A stretch of DNA of 52,429 nucleotides from Verrucomicrobiota bacterium (GTDB lineage Bacteria > Verrucomicrobiota > Verrucomicrobiia > Verrucomicrobiales > DEV007): positions 1 through 52,429 of the forward strand of contig CAUJIH010000090.1 of NCBI GenBank assembly GCA_963205275.1. Reading direction: 5' to 3'. Every line of letters begins with the position of its first letter. Position 1 is the first letter of the stretch. The notes under the pieces were generated by a model, which saw only the letters and a program-made list of their open reading frames with translations, was not told the DNA's origin and ran no database searches. Of this stretch, positions 15,994 to 24,452 are shown piece by piece. The translations under genes and the position numbers were made by a program.

Positions 15994-16416
15994 TCAAGAA
16001 GTCTTCGCATCGGAATTCGACTCCGCAAAAACTGGCTTTTTCCAGATCGGAACACTCGTTTTGATCCGGCGCAAATACTCGCGACAGATCTCGAATCCCT
16101 CGGCGCTGTGTGGCGTCTGCACGCGGATGATAATCGACGCGACACCTGCCGGCACGAAACCCACCACGTGATGCACCTGAGCGAGGTGCGGGGGGTAGTC
16201 TCGCTCCATGGCAGCTCCGATGCGCATCAGTTCCTGCAATGCCATTGCCGGATAGTGACTGTATTCGATTCCCACTAGGCTTTTCTCGTCCTCATAGCCT
16301 CGCACTATGCCGTGAAAACGCAGGTCGGCACCATGTGTCGCCGAAGGCTGAAAGCGACTTTCGATTACCTCGACGGGTTGGTCTGAAATTGATCCGGAAA
16401 AATGAGAGCTTGCCAT
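15994..16416 (-). CDS. moaE: Molybdopterin synthase catalytic subunit MoaE
   Basis: A 140-residue MoaE homologue that transfers sulfur from MoaD thiocarboxylate to precursor Z to make molybdopterin in the cytosol. Family marks are LRFHGIVRGYEDEKSLVGIE, YSHYPAMALQEL, HHVVGFVPAGVASIIIRV, TPHSAEGFEICREYL and the conserved lysine stretch IKTSVPIWKKPVF. Length is normal. No moaD or other molybdenum cofactor gene is nearby. It diverges from gnd across 52 bases and lies 60 bases ahead of the ABC binding-protein gene on the same strand. Confidence 0.92.
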   Translation of the reverse strand: MASSHFSGSISDQPVEVIESRFQPSATHGADLRFHGIVRGYEDEKSLVGIEYSHYPAMALQELMRIGAAMERDYPPHLAQVHHVVGFVPAGVASIIIRVQTPHSAEGFEICREYLRRIKTSVPIWKKPVFAESNSDAKTS

Positions 16417-16468
16417 TGTGAAATCTTGAGTACGCTAGCAGACTAACAAATCTTCTAAAAATAACAAA

Positions 16469-17911
16469 ATGAGCAAGAGTGATTTCGGTCTGATCGGCCT
16501 CGCTGTAATGGGGCAAAATTTGGTATTGAATGTAGAGAGCCGTGGTTACAGCGTCTCGGTTTTCAACCGCACGACTTCCGTGACGGATGAGTTTGTCGCG
16601 GCGCATTCGGACAAAAAGATTCAGGGCTTCGCGTCGCTTGCGGATTTCGTCGCCAGCATTGAGCGCCCGCGCAAGATCATGATGCTGGTGAAATCCAAAG
16701 CTGGTGCCGATCCGTCCGAGCGTGACGCAGTGGATGCGGTGATCGAATCACTGGTGCCACTTCTCGAGCCAGGTGACCTCGTCATCGACGGCGGTAATAC
16801 TTACTTTATCCATACGGAGCGCCGAGCGAAGGAATTGGAGGCGAAGGGGTTTCTATACATCGGAACAGGCGTCTCTGGTGGAGAAGAAGGGGCACGCAAG
16901 GGTCCGTCCATCATGCCTGGCGGCAGTGAGCAGGCCTGGAAAATGATCCAGCCGATCTTCGAAGCCATCTCGGCGAAGGTGAATGGAGACCCCTGTGTGA
17001 CTCACATCGGCAAAGGTGGTGCCGGGAACTATGTCAAAATGGTTCACAACGGGATCGAATATGGTGATATGCAGCTGATCTGCGAGGCCTATCAAATCTT
17101 CAAAACCGCTGGGATTACCACAGACGAAATGGCTCAGATCTTCGATCAGTGGAATCAGGGCGAACTCGAGAGTTACCTGATCCAGATCACCAGCAAGATT
17201 TTCACGATCAAGGACGAGATCACCGGTCAGCCTCTGGTCGAGCAAATCCTGGATCGAGCTGGTCAAAAAGGGACAGGACGTTGGACAGTACAAAGTGCTG
17301 CCGAAAACGCGGTCGTGATCTCTACGATTAACGCCGCCGTCGAGGCGCGCATTCTTTCGTCCATGCGCGATCAGCGTTTGGTCGCCGCACCGCAATTCTC
17401 CGGCCCAGAGCCGAAAATCGATCTGCCAAAGGACGTTTTGGTGCAAAAAGTTCACGACGCTCTCTACGCATCGAAAATTATCTCCTACGCCCAAGGACTC
17501 GATCTGATCAAGAAGGTCGGAGAGGCCCATGGCTGGGATCTGAAGCTCGGCAGCATCGCCCGCATCTGGCGTGGTGGCTGCATCATCCGCGCTCGCTTCC
17601 TCAACCGCATCACCGAAGCCTATGAGAGAAATTCTGATCTGGTGAATCTGATGCTCGATCCCTTCTTCAAGGACATCCTGAACAAGAATCAGGAGAGCTG
17701 GCGCGAGATCGTCTCGCTGGGCGTTCTCAACGGCATCCCCATGCCTGCCTTCAGCGCTTCATTGGGCTACTACGACAGCTATCGTTCCGCTCGACTCCCT
17801 GCGAATCTACTCCAGGCGCAGCGCGACTTCTTCGGTGCCCACACCTACGAGCGTCTCGACCGTCCCGAAGGCGAATTTTTCCATACGGAATGGCCTGAAG
17901 TCATCGGATAA
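16469..17911 (+). CDS. gnd: 6-phosphogluconate dehydrogenase, decarboxylating
   Basis: A 480-residue enzyme of the oxidative pentose phosphate pathway that converts 6-phosphogluconate and NADP+ to ribulose 5-phosphate, CO2 and NADPH. Motifs include the Rossmann start FGLIGLAVMGQNLVLNVESR, DLVIDGGNTYF, GVSGGEEGARKGPSIMPGG, the catalytic-lysine region GKGGAGNYVKMVHNGIEYGD, and the C-terminal FHTEWPEV. The length is that of the long (E. coli-like) form. There is no Shine-Dalgarno motif before the ATG (AATAACAAAATG). Its product is the substrate of Rpe encoded at 39723-40391. Confidence 0.97.
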   Translation: MSKSDFGLIGLAVMGQNLVLNVESRGYSVSVFNRTTSVTDEFVAAHSDKKIQGFASLADFVASIERPRKIMMLVKSKAGADPSERDAVDAVIESLVPLLEPGDLVIDGGNTYFIHTERRAKELEAKGFLYIGTGVSGGEEGARKGPSIMPGGSEQAWKMIQPIFEAISAKVNGDPCVTHIGKGGAGNYVKMVHNGIEYGDMQLICEAYQIFKTAGITTDEMAQIFDQWNQGELESYLIQITSKIFTIKDEITGQPLVEQILDRAGQKGTGRWTVQSAAENAVVISTINAAVEARILSSMRDQRLVAAPQFSGPEPKIDLPKDVLVQKVHDALYASKIISYAQGLDLIKKVGEAHGWDLKLGSIARIWRGGCIIRARFLNRITEAYERNSDLVNLMLDPFFKDILNKNQESWREIVSLGVLNGIPMPAFSASLGYYDSYRSARLPANLLQAQRDFFGAHTYERLDRPEGEFFHTEWPEVIG

Positions 17912-17979
17912 TTCCTCAGCTTCCCCATCGAATCTCCATTACTTCCGCAGGTCGGCGAATTTAGCTCGACTTGCTGAAG

Positions 17980-19380
17980 TCACGGATTCACTTCGAGCGT
18001 GATCAGTTCTAGATCGCTCGGCTCCGGGATCGGAGTTCCGGGATCGCGGTCGCGATTGGCGGGCTGTGTCTGCCATTGAAGGAGATATCGCAGGCCAGTC
18101 GGTGACGTGCCAAGGTCAGCCGTGCTTCTTCGCTGAAGTCCGCTGCGCACGCCTCGACTGAGTTCCACCGGCAGACGCGAGGGAATGTGCTCGTTGGGGA
18201 TTTTGTCTCCCAATGCTAGAGTATTGGAATCGATGCGGAACAATCCTCCCGAATGATGGGTATTCCGAAGTGAGAGATAGAGTCCGATCGACGGATCATA
18301 TTTCACCGCAGAAGCCGCTACATCGCCGGTCGGCAGACTCCCGCCTCCCTCCGGATACCAGCGATAGGCCCAGTTGGTGAGACGACGAATCTTCCACTGT
18401 CCGCTTTCGGCACGAGCGAGATAAATCTGCGTCGCCCCTTTTTCGTCAAACTTATGGTAGGACACGATCACTCGATTCTGATCATCGAAACCAAATTGGC
18501 CGCTGCCGTTGATAATGCCGCCCATCGCGGGGATGGGATCGATGATGACGCCGGGAGTATCCAGCGAGATCGGCAAAGTGATGGCTTTACCATCGACCGT
18601 TTCCCAATGAATCAGATCGCGTGAGCGTGCATAGCTGAGGTCGTGATTTGTTTCTGCCCGGTAGGTATCTCGCCAAACCCACGTCATGTGCCAGAAGCCC
18701 TCGGGGCCGAGTGTTGGCCCCACGGGGTAGGCATTCATCATATCGTCCTGATCGTGCAGTGGACGAGGAATGTTGGCGGGGCGCACGCCAGAAAAGAGCG
18801 AAGTATCGAGCAAGGGGTGCCATTTCATCGATGCTTCGTCGTAGTGGATGAAAATCTGATCCCCACTGCCACTCTTCCCATCGCGATAGGTAAAGATCAG
18901 AGTGCCGTCCTTCAGTGAAATAAAGCGTGGATAGGTCACGCGCTGCTCTCGTTCGAGTCCGACCATGTTCGGAATTCGTGTCAGAGTCGTGACATCCCCC
19001 GCTTTCGTCGTTCGAAAATACATCATCGGGCTCGCATGCATATTGCCCGATACGTGAAGCTGTCCTTCGCGATCCAGAGCGAGGACGATAGAGTTATGAG
19101 AGTCCCACCCGACCTTTGTCGGCAGAACTTGCTTGGCCCATTCCACTGAATCCAGTGAGCGAGAGGCGATGACCAGATTGCGCTCAGCATCGTAGTATCC
19201 CACATACTGACGCTTTCTGTCTGCATCCGTCAGAAGGGCGAACCCGACGGGATGACCGGCCCAGACCTGATCCACTGTCTGCCGCTGCTGTATTCGAAGC
19301 GTTTCAGCCTGTCCACAGAGGCCAGAAAACAAAAGGATGCAAAGCAAAGTGAGTCGGTAAGAAGTGAATTGAGCTGACAT
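17980..19380 (-). CDS. Secreted BNR-4 repeat protein (putative polysaccharide-active enzyme)
   Basis: A 466-residue protein with a signal peptide (ending LCGQAE). It matches the BNR_4 (neuraminidase-like beta-propeller) family: VGFALLTDADRKRQYVGYYD, GWDSHNSIVLALDREGQLHV, SGNMHASPMMYFRT, TYRDGKSGSGDQIF and WVWRDTYRAETNHDLSYARS. Relatives include ulvan and other polysaccharide lyases as well as uncharacterised glycan-binding proteins, so the exact reaction is open. It is the last gene of a minus-strand group behind a MacB-type permease. Together with the two sulfatases and the esterase it points to use of sulfated or acylated glycans. Confidence 0.82.
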   Translation of the reverse strand: MSAQFTSYRLTLLCILLFSGLCGQAETLRIQQRQTVDQVWAGHPVGFALLTDADRKRQYVGYYDAERNLVIASRSLDSVEWAKQVLPTKVGWDSHNSIVLALDREGQLHVSGNMHASPMMYFRTTKAGDVTTLTRIPNMVGLEREQRVTYPRFISLKDGTLIFTYRDGKSGSGDQIFIHYDEASMKWHPLLDTSLFSGVRPANIPRPLHDQDDMMNAYPVGPTLGPEGFWHMTWVWRDTYRAETNHDLSYARSRDLIHWETVDGKAITLPISLDTPGVIIDPIPAMGGIINGSGQFGFDDQNRVIVSYHKFDEKGATQIYLARAESGQWKIRRLTNWAYRWYPEGGGSLPTGDVAASAVKYDPSIGLYLSLRNTHHSGGLFRIDSNTLALGDKIPNEHIPSRLPVELSRGVRSGLQRRSTADLGTSPTGLRYLLQWQTQPANRDRDPGTPIPEPSDLELITLEVNP

Positions 19381-19464
19381 CTACGGTTCAGGATCGTTCG
19401 TGAACGGACTCTCGTCGAAGGCGGAGTCATGCCATCCCGCATATCGATCAAATGTTCCTGCGGA

Positions 19465-20673
19465 TCACTCATGCCGCAGCGCCTCGATCGGATCGAGAGC
19501 AGCCGCGCGTCGTGCTGGCATGAAGCCGAAGAGGACGCCGATGAATGCCGAGAAGCCGAAGGCGACGACGTTAATGGTCGGATTGAAGGTAAAGGGTGCC
19601 CCGACAGTCTTCACCAGAGCATGGCAGAGGCCGTAGGCGAGGGCGATCCCCGACAATCCGCCGATACACGAAAGTGTCACCGCCTCCACGAGAAACTGGA
19701 GCAGCACTTCACGAGCGCGAGCACCAATCGCTAGACGGATGCCGATCTCTCGCGTTCGCTCAGTCACGGACACCAGCATGATGTTCATGAAGCCGATTCC
19801 ACCGACCAGCAGGGAAACTCCCGCGACCGCTCCCAAGAGCGAAGTCATCACTTTCGTGGATGAACTCATCGTCTCCGCGAGTTGCTGCGAGTCGAACACA
19901 TTGAAGTTATCATCCTGATTGCTCACGATATTGCGGCGCTCTCGCATGAGAGCGGACACATCAGCGACGATGTTAATGCCGGGGTAGCCGTTCTTCCCCG
20001 AGATCATCACTTGATTGAGAAAACGACCGTCCTCCAGTCCCGTGAGTCGACGAGTCAGAGCCGTGTAGGGCACGATAATTTTACTGTCGAGATCGTTGCC
20101 GAAGCCACCCTGACCTTTGACAGCCGTCACTCCGATGACCTGAGCATTAAATTTACCGATGCGAATAATTTCACCGATAGGATCGACTCCTTCACCGAAG
20201 AGTTCGCGTCGGACCGTTTCGCCCAGCACCGCCACCGTCGCGGCTTCTGTGACCTCTGCATCGGTAAAAAATCTCCCCAGACTCAGTTCCCAGTTGGCGA
20301 TCTTAAAGTAATTGGGCGTCGTGCCCTGAATCTCGGTACTGCGGTCGGTTTCCCTGTAAACCACTCGCACCGTAGATTCAACAAAGGGTGCGATATCATT
20401 GATTCCAGGGACTTGATATCGAATCGCATCCATATCTCGCAGGGTGAACTTCGGTGCGTTCCAGGATCGCCAGCCCTGACCGGGGCGGAGCACTAGCAGA
20501 TTCGTGCCCATTTTCGATATCTGCGCCTTGATCGACTCCGTCGCCGCCTCGCCTAGGGTCACCATAGTAATGACCGCTCCGACGCCGATCACGATGCCGA
20601 TCACCGTGAGGAACGAGCGCATGAGATTGCGCCGAATCTCTCGGGCTGCGATGAGGAAGGCATTGATGAACAT
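19465..20673 (-). CDS. MacB-like ABC transporter permease (MacB_PCD and FtsX domains)
   Basis: A 402-residue type VII ABC permease. An N-terminal helix (FLTVIGIVIGVGAVITMVTL) is followed by a large periplasmic MacB_PCD domain (about residues 50-240) and three C-terminal helices of the FtsX domain, with the coupling motif ERTREIGIRLAIGARAREVL. Such permeases act with a separate MacB-type ATPase in mechanotransmission or export of lipoproteins or toxins. Neither an ATPase nor a membrane fusion protein is visible nearby. It lies 85 bases behind the small membrane protein gene on the same strand. Confidence 0.92.
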   Translation of the reverse strand: MFINAFLIAAREIRRNLMRSFLTVIGIVIGVGAVITMVTLGEAATESIKAQISKMGTNLLVLRPGQGWRSWNAPKFTLRDMDAIRYQVPGINDIAPFVESTVRVVYRETDRSTEIQGTTPNYFKIANWELSLGRFFTDAEVTEAATVAVLGETVRRELFGEGVDPIGEIIRIGKFNAQVIGVTAVKGQGGFGNDLDSKIIVPYTALTRRLTGLEDGRFLNQVMISGKNGYPGINIVADVSALMRERRNIVSNQDDNFNVFDSQQLAETMSSSTKVMTSLLGAVAGVSLLVGGIGFMNIMLVSVTERTREIGIRLAIGARAREVLLQFLVEAVTLSCIGGLSGIALAYGLCHALVKTVGAPFTFNPTINVVAFGFSAFIGVLFGFMPARRAAALDPIEALRHE

Positions 20674-20758
20674 AGGAGGAGAACTGCGGTACTATACTGG
20701 AACAGGGGATCAGAGGAAACAAAATCTCCTAGCTGTCTCCGGAGCGAGGAAGAGCGCT

Positions 20759-21097
20759 TCACCGCTGCAGAGGCTTTTTCCGCCAATGCATGACCAAGAT
20801 CGCCAGTGCTAGGCAGACGAGCGCCGTTGGCCAGAAGTCGGTCGTTCCATCCCAGCCCCAGCGCCAGAAGTAATGCCCATCCAAATGCGGTGGTTTCATG
20901 TGGACACTGATTTCGTAATCGCGCTTCTCTCGTCCGTGAAAGTGTCCAGAGGCAAAGGCCAAGCCAAAGATCAGGGCGATGCGTATTGGGAAGAAAAGTC
21001 GTGCGATCAGAGCGACCACTCCAGCGATTCCGACTGCTTCGACGATGTGTCCGACCCAATCCCAGTTGTCCTGCAGATCATTCCAGTCGATGTGCAT
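20759..21097 (-). CDS. Small membrane protein of unknown function
   Basis: A 112-residue protein with two or three hydrophobic stretches (IVEAVGIAGVVALIARLFFP, IALIFGLAFASGHF and FWPTALVCLALAILVMHW) separated by a histidine- and tryptophan-rich segment (HMKPPHLDGHYFWRWGWDGT). I recognise no family. The start lies 2 bases behind the stop of the AAA+ ATPase gene, so the two are translationally coupled and probably functionally linked. Confidence 0.75.
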   Translation of the reverse strand: MHIDWNDLQDNWDWVGHIVEAVGIAGVVALIARLFFPIRIALIFGLAFASGHFHGREKRDYEISVHMKPPHLDGHYFWRWGWDGTTDFWPTALVCLALAILVMHWRKKPLQR

Positions 21098-21099
21098 TG

Positions 21100-22767
21100 T
21101 TATTTGTGACGAAATTCCGTGGGAACAAAGGCTAGGTCGCTAGCTTCCGATACAGCGAGCTCGATCTGAAAGCGCATGGTTGATTCAGGGATTGGACTCA
21201 GATACTCATCGAGCGTGTTTTTCAGCGCTGACAAGACATCAGCTCCAGAGCTGCGCAGTTCACGATACGCCTTGACCGCGACGGACTCCGCCGTTCCTGG
21301 GGTGATGAGTGGCGGAATCAGGGACAGAAGATCTACCGGACACTCGCGGGGAAGCTCTAACTGGTATTTCTTTCCTAGAGCGCGAATCAATCCGTATCCT
21401 TCCGCAGAATCCAGCGCCGGAAAGAGGGGAAATTTTACATCCACGCGGCCCGGTCGTTTCAGATCGACTTCGATCAGATCGGGTCGACTGGATGCTAGAA
21501 TCCAGACGATGCGACCGCGATTGTCGGTGTTCCCCATTTCCTTCGCCATCATGGAGTAAATACGACCCGACAGGCCGGCATCGCTCGTGCCCGACTCTCG
21601 ACCGCCCAGAGCCTGATCGGCTTCATCGACGAAGACGAAACATCGCCCCAGCGCGTGCAAGAAGCCGAAAATCCGTTCCAAATTCCCTTCGGTACTTCCG
21701 ACCCAGCGATCGCGAAAGTTTTTCAGCTTTACGACCGGGACGGATGCTTCTCCCGCTAGGCATTCCACAAGGAAGGTTTTCCCTGTTCCGACCGGACCGC
21801 AGAGCAGATAACCCATAGGCATCGCAGCCAGATCGCCCGCCTGCCAGAGAGCGATATCCTGGCGCAACCAAGTCTTGACCGCATCGCTGCCGAAAAAGTC
21901 ATCCAGAGTTCGGCTAGGTTCCAGAAACTCGATCAGTCCCTGAGCATCTTTTTCCACCAGCGACTTCTTCCATTCACCGAGCTCGCGCTCTTCCAGTGGC
22001 ACCTGCTGATATTCACGATGTTTCAACAATGTCTCAATCGAGCCAATGGTCGCTCCGACAAAGCGAGAGGCAGGGATCTCCGGCTGATCGGAAAAGCGGC
22101 TCAGAGCTTGCGGGTAGGATTGGATAAAGGCTTGGAATACAGCGGTGAGCATCCTCTCATCGGGCAACCCGACTTCAATCAGAGCAGCTCGTGGGTTCTG
22201 TGTCAGGAGGCGATGGAGATCGTTCAACTGCTCCGTCAGCAGGAAGACGGCCATATTTTGTTCGAGAAAATAGCTTTCACGAGACCAAGATCGAACCACA
22301 GCGGCCACAGAATGCAGCGTGTAATCGCGTGAAGACGGAGAGACGGCGGGGAAGCTGAGTTCTGCAGAGGCGATGATCACGGCGACATGGTAATTCCGTC
22401 CTGCCGGAGATGAGCTTGCTGAGTGATTCGATCCGAGGGATCGCAGGTTCACACAGAGTCTCAAGAAATGATCGATCCAGGCGATTGCTCCCGGAGGATC
22501 AACCGGCGGATCGACGGGCGGCGCGATCTGCCGAAACAGCGTCTCCCCCGAGAGAACTCGGACTCCGGAACCCAGTTCGTATCCGAGCACGATGTCGAAG
22601 CGTCGAAGCTGCTCGTGGAGAAGAAAGTCTGTCAGGCTCTCCAGACGCAGACCGCTTTCATGCGGGATTGCGAAGCGATCCTGCACATTGCCATGGAGGA
22701 TGAACTGGTTGGCCGCCCCGGAAAGATAAAGGCGGCGGATCGTGTCTGACCAGAGAGGGAGGTCCAT
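21100..22767 (-). CDS. AAA+ ATPase, Ycf46-like layout
   Basis: A protein of about 555 residues. The N-terminal half (LWSDTIRRLYLSGAANQFIL, then HGNVQDRF) is a domain seen in AAA proteins of the Ycf46-like group, where it is a degenerate P-loop domain. The C-terminal half is an active AAA+ module: Walker A GPVGTGKT, pore-region KNFRDRWVGSTEGNLERIF, Walker B CFVFVDEADQALGGR, sensor ILASSRPDLIEVDLKRPGRV. I choose ATG 22765-22767 because the alternative at 22815 is TTG without support. It heads a minus-strand group with a small membrane protein. Client and role are unknown. Confidence 0.82.
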   Translation of the reverse strand: MDLPLWSDTIRRLYLSGAANQFILHGNVQDRFAIPHESGLRLESLTDFLLHEQLRRFDIVLGYELGSGVRVLSGETLFRQIAPPVDPPVDPPGAIAWIDHFLRLCVNLRSLGSNHSASSSPAGRNYHVAVIIASAELSFPAVSPSSRDYTLHSVAAVVRSWSRESYFLEQNMAVFLLTEQLNDLHRLLTQNPRAALIEVGLPDERMLTAVFQAFIQSYPQALSRFSDQPEIPASRFVGATIGSIETLLKHREYQQVPLEERELGEWKKSLVEKDAQGLIEFLEPSRTLDDFFGSDAVKTWLRQDIALWQAGDLAAMPMGYLLCGPVGTGKTFLVECLAGEASVPVVKLKNFRDRWVGSTEGNLERIFGFLHALGRCFVFVDEADQALGGRESGTSDAGLSGRIYSMMAKEMGNTDNRGRIVWILASSRPDLIEVDLKRPGRVDVKFPLFPALDSAEGYGLIRALGKKYQLELPRECPVDLLSLIPPLITPGTAESVAVKAYRELRSSGADVLSALKNTLDEYLSPIPESTMRFQIELAVSEASDLAFVPTEFRHK

Positions 22768-22938
22768 TTGTAAGAAATCAGAACCAAGGCTGATCGGAAA
22801 ATTGCCGCTGGTCAATCACGCAATCATCGCACACTCGCACTGCTCCATGGTGACAAAGTCCAGATTCACTTTTTTCACATCGCCTTTTTCTCACTCGACA
22901 TCCAATTCCTCCCGTGATTTCGTACCCGTACTCCAATT

Positions 22939-24273
22939 ATGTATCGTCCACGCACAGATCTCGCAGCTATCAGTGAAACGATTCTCGGTCTGGTATCGGC
23001 AGATGAGGCCGAGTTGCGGTTGTCTGACGGCGAAAATCTCAATTTGCGATCTGCTAACAACGACGTGACGACGAACGCTCTGGTCTCAGGCTTGTCGGTG
23101 ACGCTCACCGTCAGCTTCGGAAAACGCTCAGCATCGATCTCGATCAATCAGGCGGACCTGTCCACGCTGCGCGAGGCTGTGAAGAAGGTCGAGGCGATGG
23201 CGCGACTGGCTCCCGAGGATCCGGAATATCTGCCGCCTCTGATGCCGCCATCAATTCCCACCACACCGATCTGGTCTGATGCGACTGCCGCTGTGGGGCC
23301 GAATGAATCTCTTAATCTCATCCAGCCTGTGATCGACGCCTGCCGCTCGGCGAAAGTCAGCGGAGCTTCTTTTCTCAGGCGCGTAGCCCGGGTCTCTGCC
23401 TATGCGAACAGCAAGGGTGGCTACATCGAGGAAAAGAGCACTCGGCTGGACTATTCCCTGACGGCACGAACGTCAGTTGGTCGTGGCTCGGGCTGGGCTA
23501 GTGTGCAGGTGACGGATGCCGCCGGGCTAGACCTGCTGCCCGCTGGAGAACGGGCGATTTCCAAAGCTCTCGCTTCTCGGTCAGCCACCGCTCGTCCGCC
23601 GGGACGCACGACTGTCGTGCTGGAGGCTGCAGCGGCACGGGATCTTCTGGATATTCTTTCGTGGAGCTTGGATCGTCGAGAATTTGACGAGGGACAGAGC
23701 TTTCTCAATTCGCTGGTGAAAAAGGGCGAGAATCCTATCGGACAAAAGCTCTTTTCCGAACTCGCGACCCTGACTTCCGATCCTTTTGATCCCGTCGCCC
23801 CCTGTTCGGCTCATCAGGATGAATTCCTCCGACCCGCCACGACTTGGATCGAAAAGGGCGTGCTGCGAAATCTCCCCGTCAGTCGCTTTTGGTCACAGAA
23901 AAAGGGACTTCCCCTGACGATCTGGCCGGGTAATTTGCTTTTTCCTGGCGAAGGAAAATCCATGGACGACCTGATCTCCACTGTTGAAGAAGGTGTGCTG
24001 GTGACTCGCTTCTGGTATTTGCGCATGGTTCGACCCGAGACTCTTCTATACACCGGGCTTACTCGTGACGGAACTTTCGCTATCCGCGACGGAAAAATCG
24101 CTGGTCCGGTGAATAATTACCGATTTAACGAATCTCCAGCCAATGTGCTAAAAAATCTCTTGGCCACTGGAACTCCTGAGCGAGTGCTAGGAAGCGAGAG
24201 CGAATCGCCCGTTTTCGCACCTCCGATGGTAGTTCGCGATTTCAATCTGTCCTCTGTTTCTGATGCGAGCTGA
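22939..24273 (+). CDS. TldE/PmbA-family metallopeptidase partner
   Basis: A 444-residue protein of the TldD/TldE (PmbA) family: N-terminal domain with AELRLSDGENLNLRSANNDV, then RVARVSAYANSKGGYIEEK, and the C-terminal TLTSDPFDPVAPCSAHQDEF and LLYTGLTRDGTFAIRDGKIA. The HExxxH zinc motif of TldD is absent, so this should be the non-catalytic TldE-type subunit that forms a heterodimeric protease acting on unstructured peptides in the cytosol. No tldD is in this window. The gene diverges from the AAA+ gene over 171 bases. Confidence 0.85.
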   Translation: MYRPRTDLAAISETILGLVSADEAELRLSDGENLNLRSANNDVTTNALVSGLSVTLTVSFGKRSASISINQADLSTLREAVKKVEAMARLAPEDPEYLPPLMPPSIPTTPIWSDATAAVGPNESLNLIQPVIDACRSAKVSGASFLRRVARVSAYANSKGGYIEEKSTRLDYSLTARTSVGRGSGWASVQVTDAAGLDLLPAGERAISKALASRSATARPPGRTTVVLEAAAARDLLDILSWSLDRREFDEGQSFLNSLVKKGENPIGQKLFSELATLTSDPFDPVAPCSAHQDEFLRPATTWIEKGVLRNLPVSRFWSQKKGLPLTIWPGNLLFPGEGKSMDDLISTVEEGVLVTRFWYLRMVRPETLLYTGLTRDGTFAIRDGKIAGPVNNYRFNESPANVLKNLLATGTPERVLGSESESPVFAPPMVVRDFNLSSVSDAS

Positions 24274-24338
24274 TCTGCGTCGCAGGAATGCGAGTTGAGA
24301 ATTTCTTATCGTTCCTTTGCAGGATTTCAGGCAAATCT

Positions 24339-24367
24339 TTGCCCCCTGTGTCGCTCAGTGATATATT
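24339..24367 (+). promoter_or_regulatory. Sigma70-type promoter for rseP-ispG
   Basis: TTGCCC (24339-24344), a 17-base spacer, and TATATT (24362-24367). The -10 matches the consensus in five of six positions and the -35 in four. It lies 85 bases before the rseP start, in a 179-base gap, where a promoter is expected. Prediction by eye only. Confidence 0.45.
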
Positions 24368-24452
24368 CCCCCTTTCTTTTCCCGTCCGGGCTGAATTTGT
24401 CTGCGGGATTGTATCTATCCTGCCTACCCTGACCCCCCTGATTCCCTGATTT

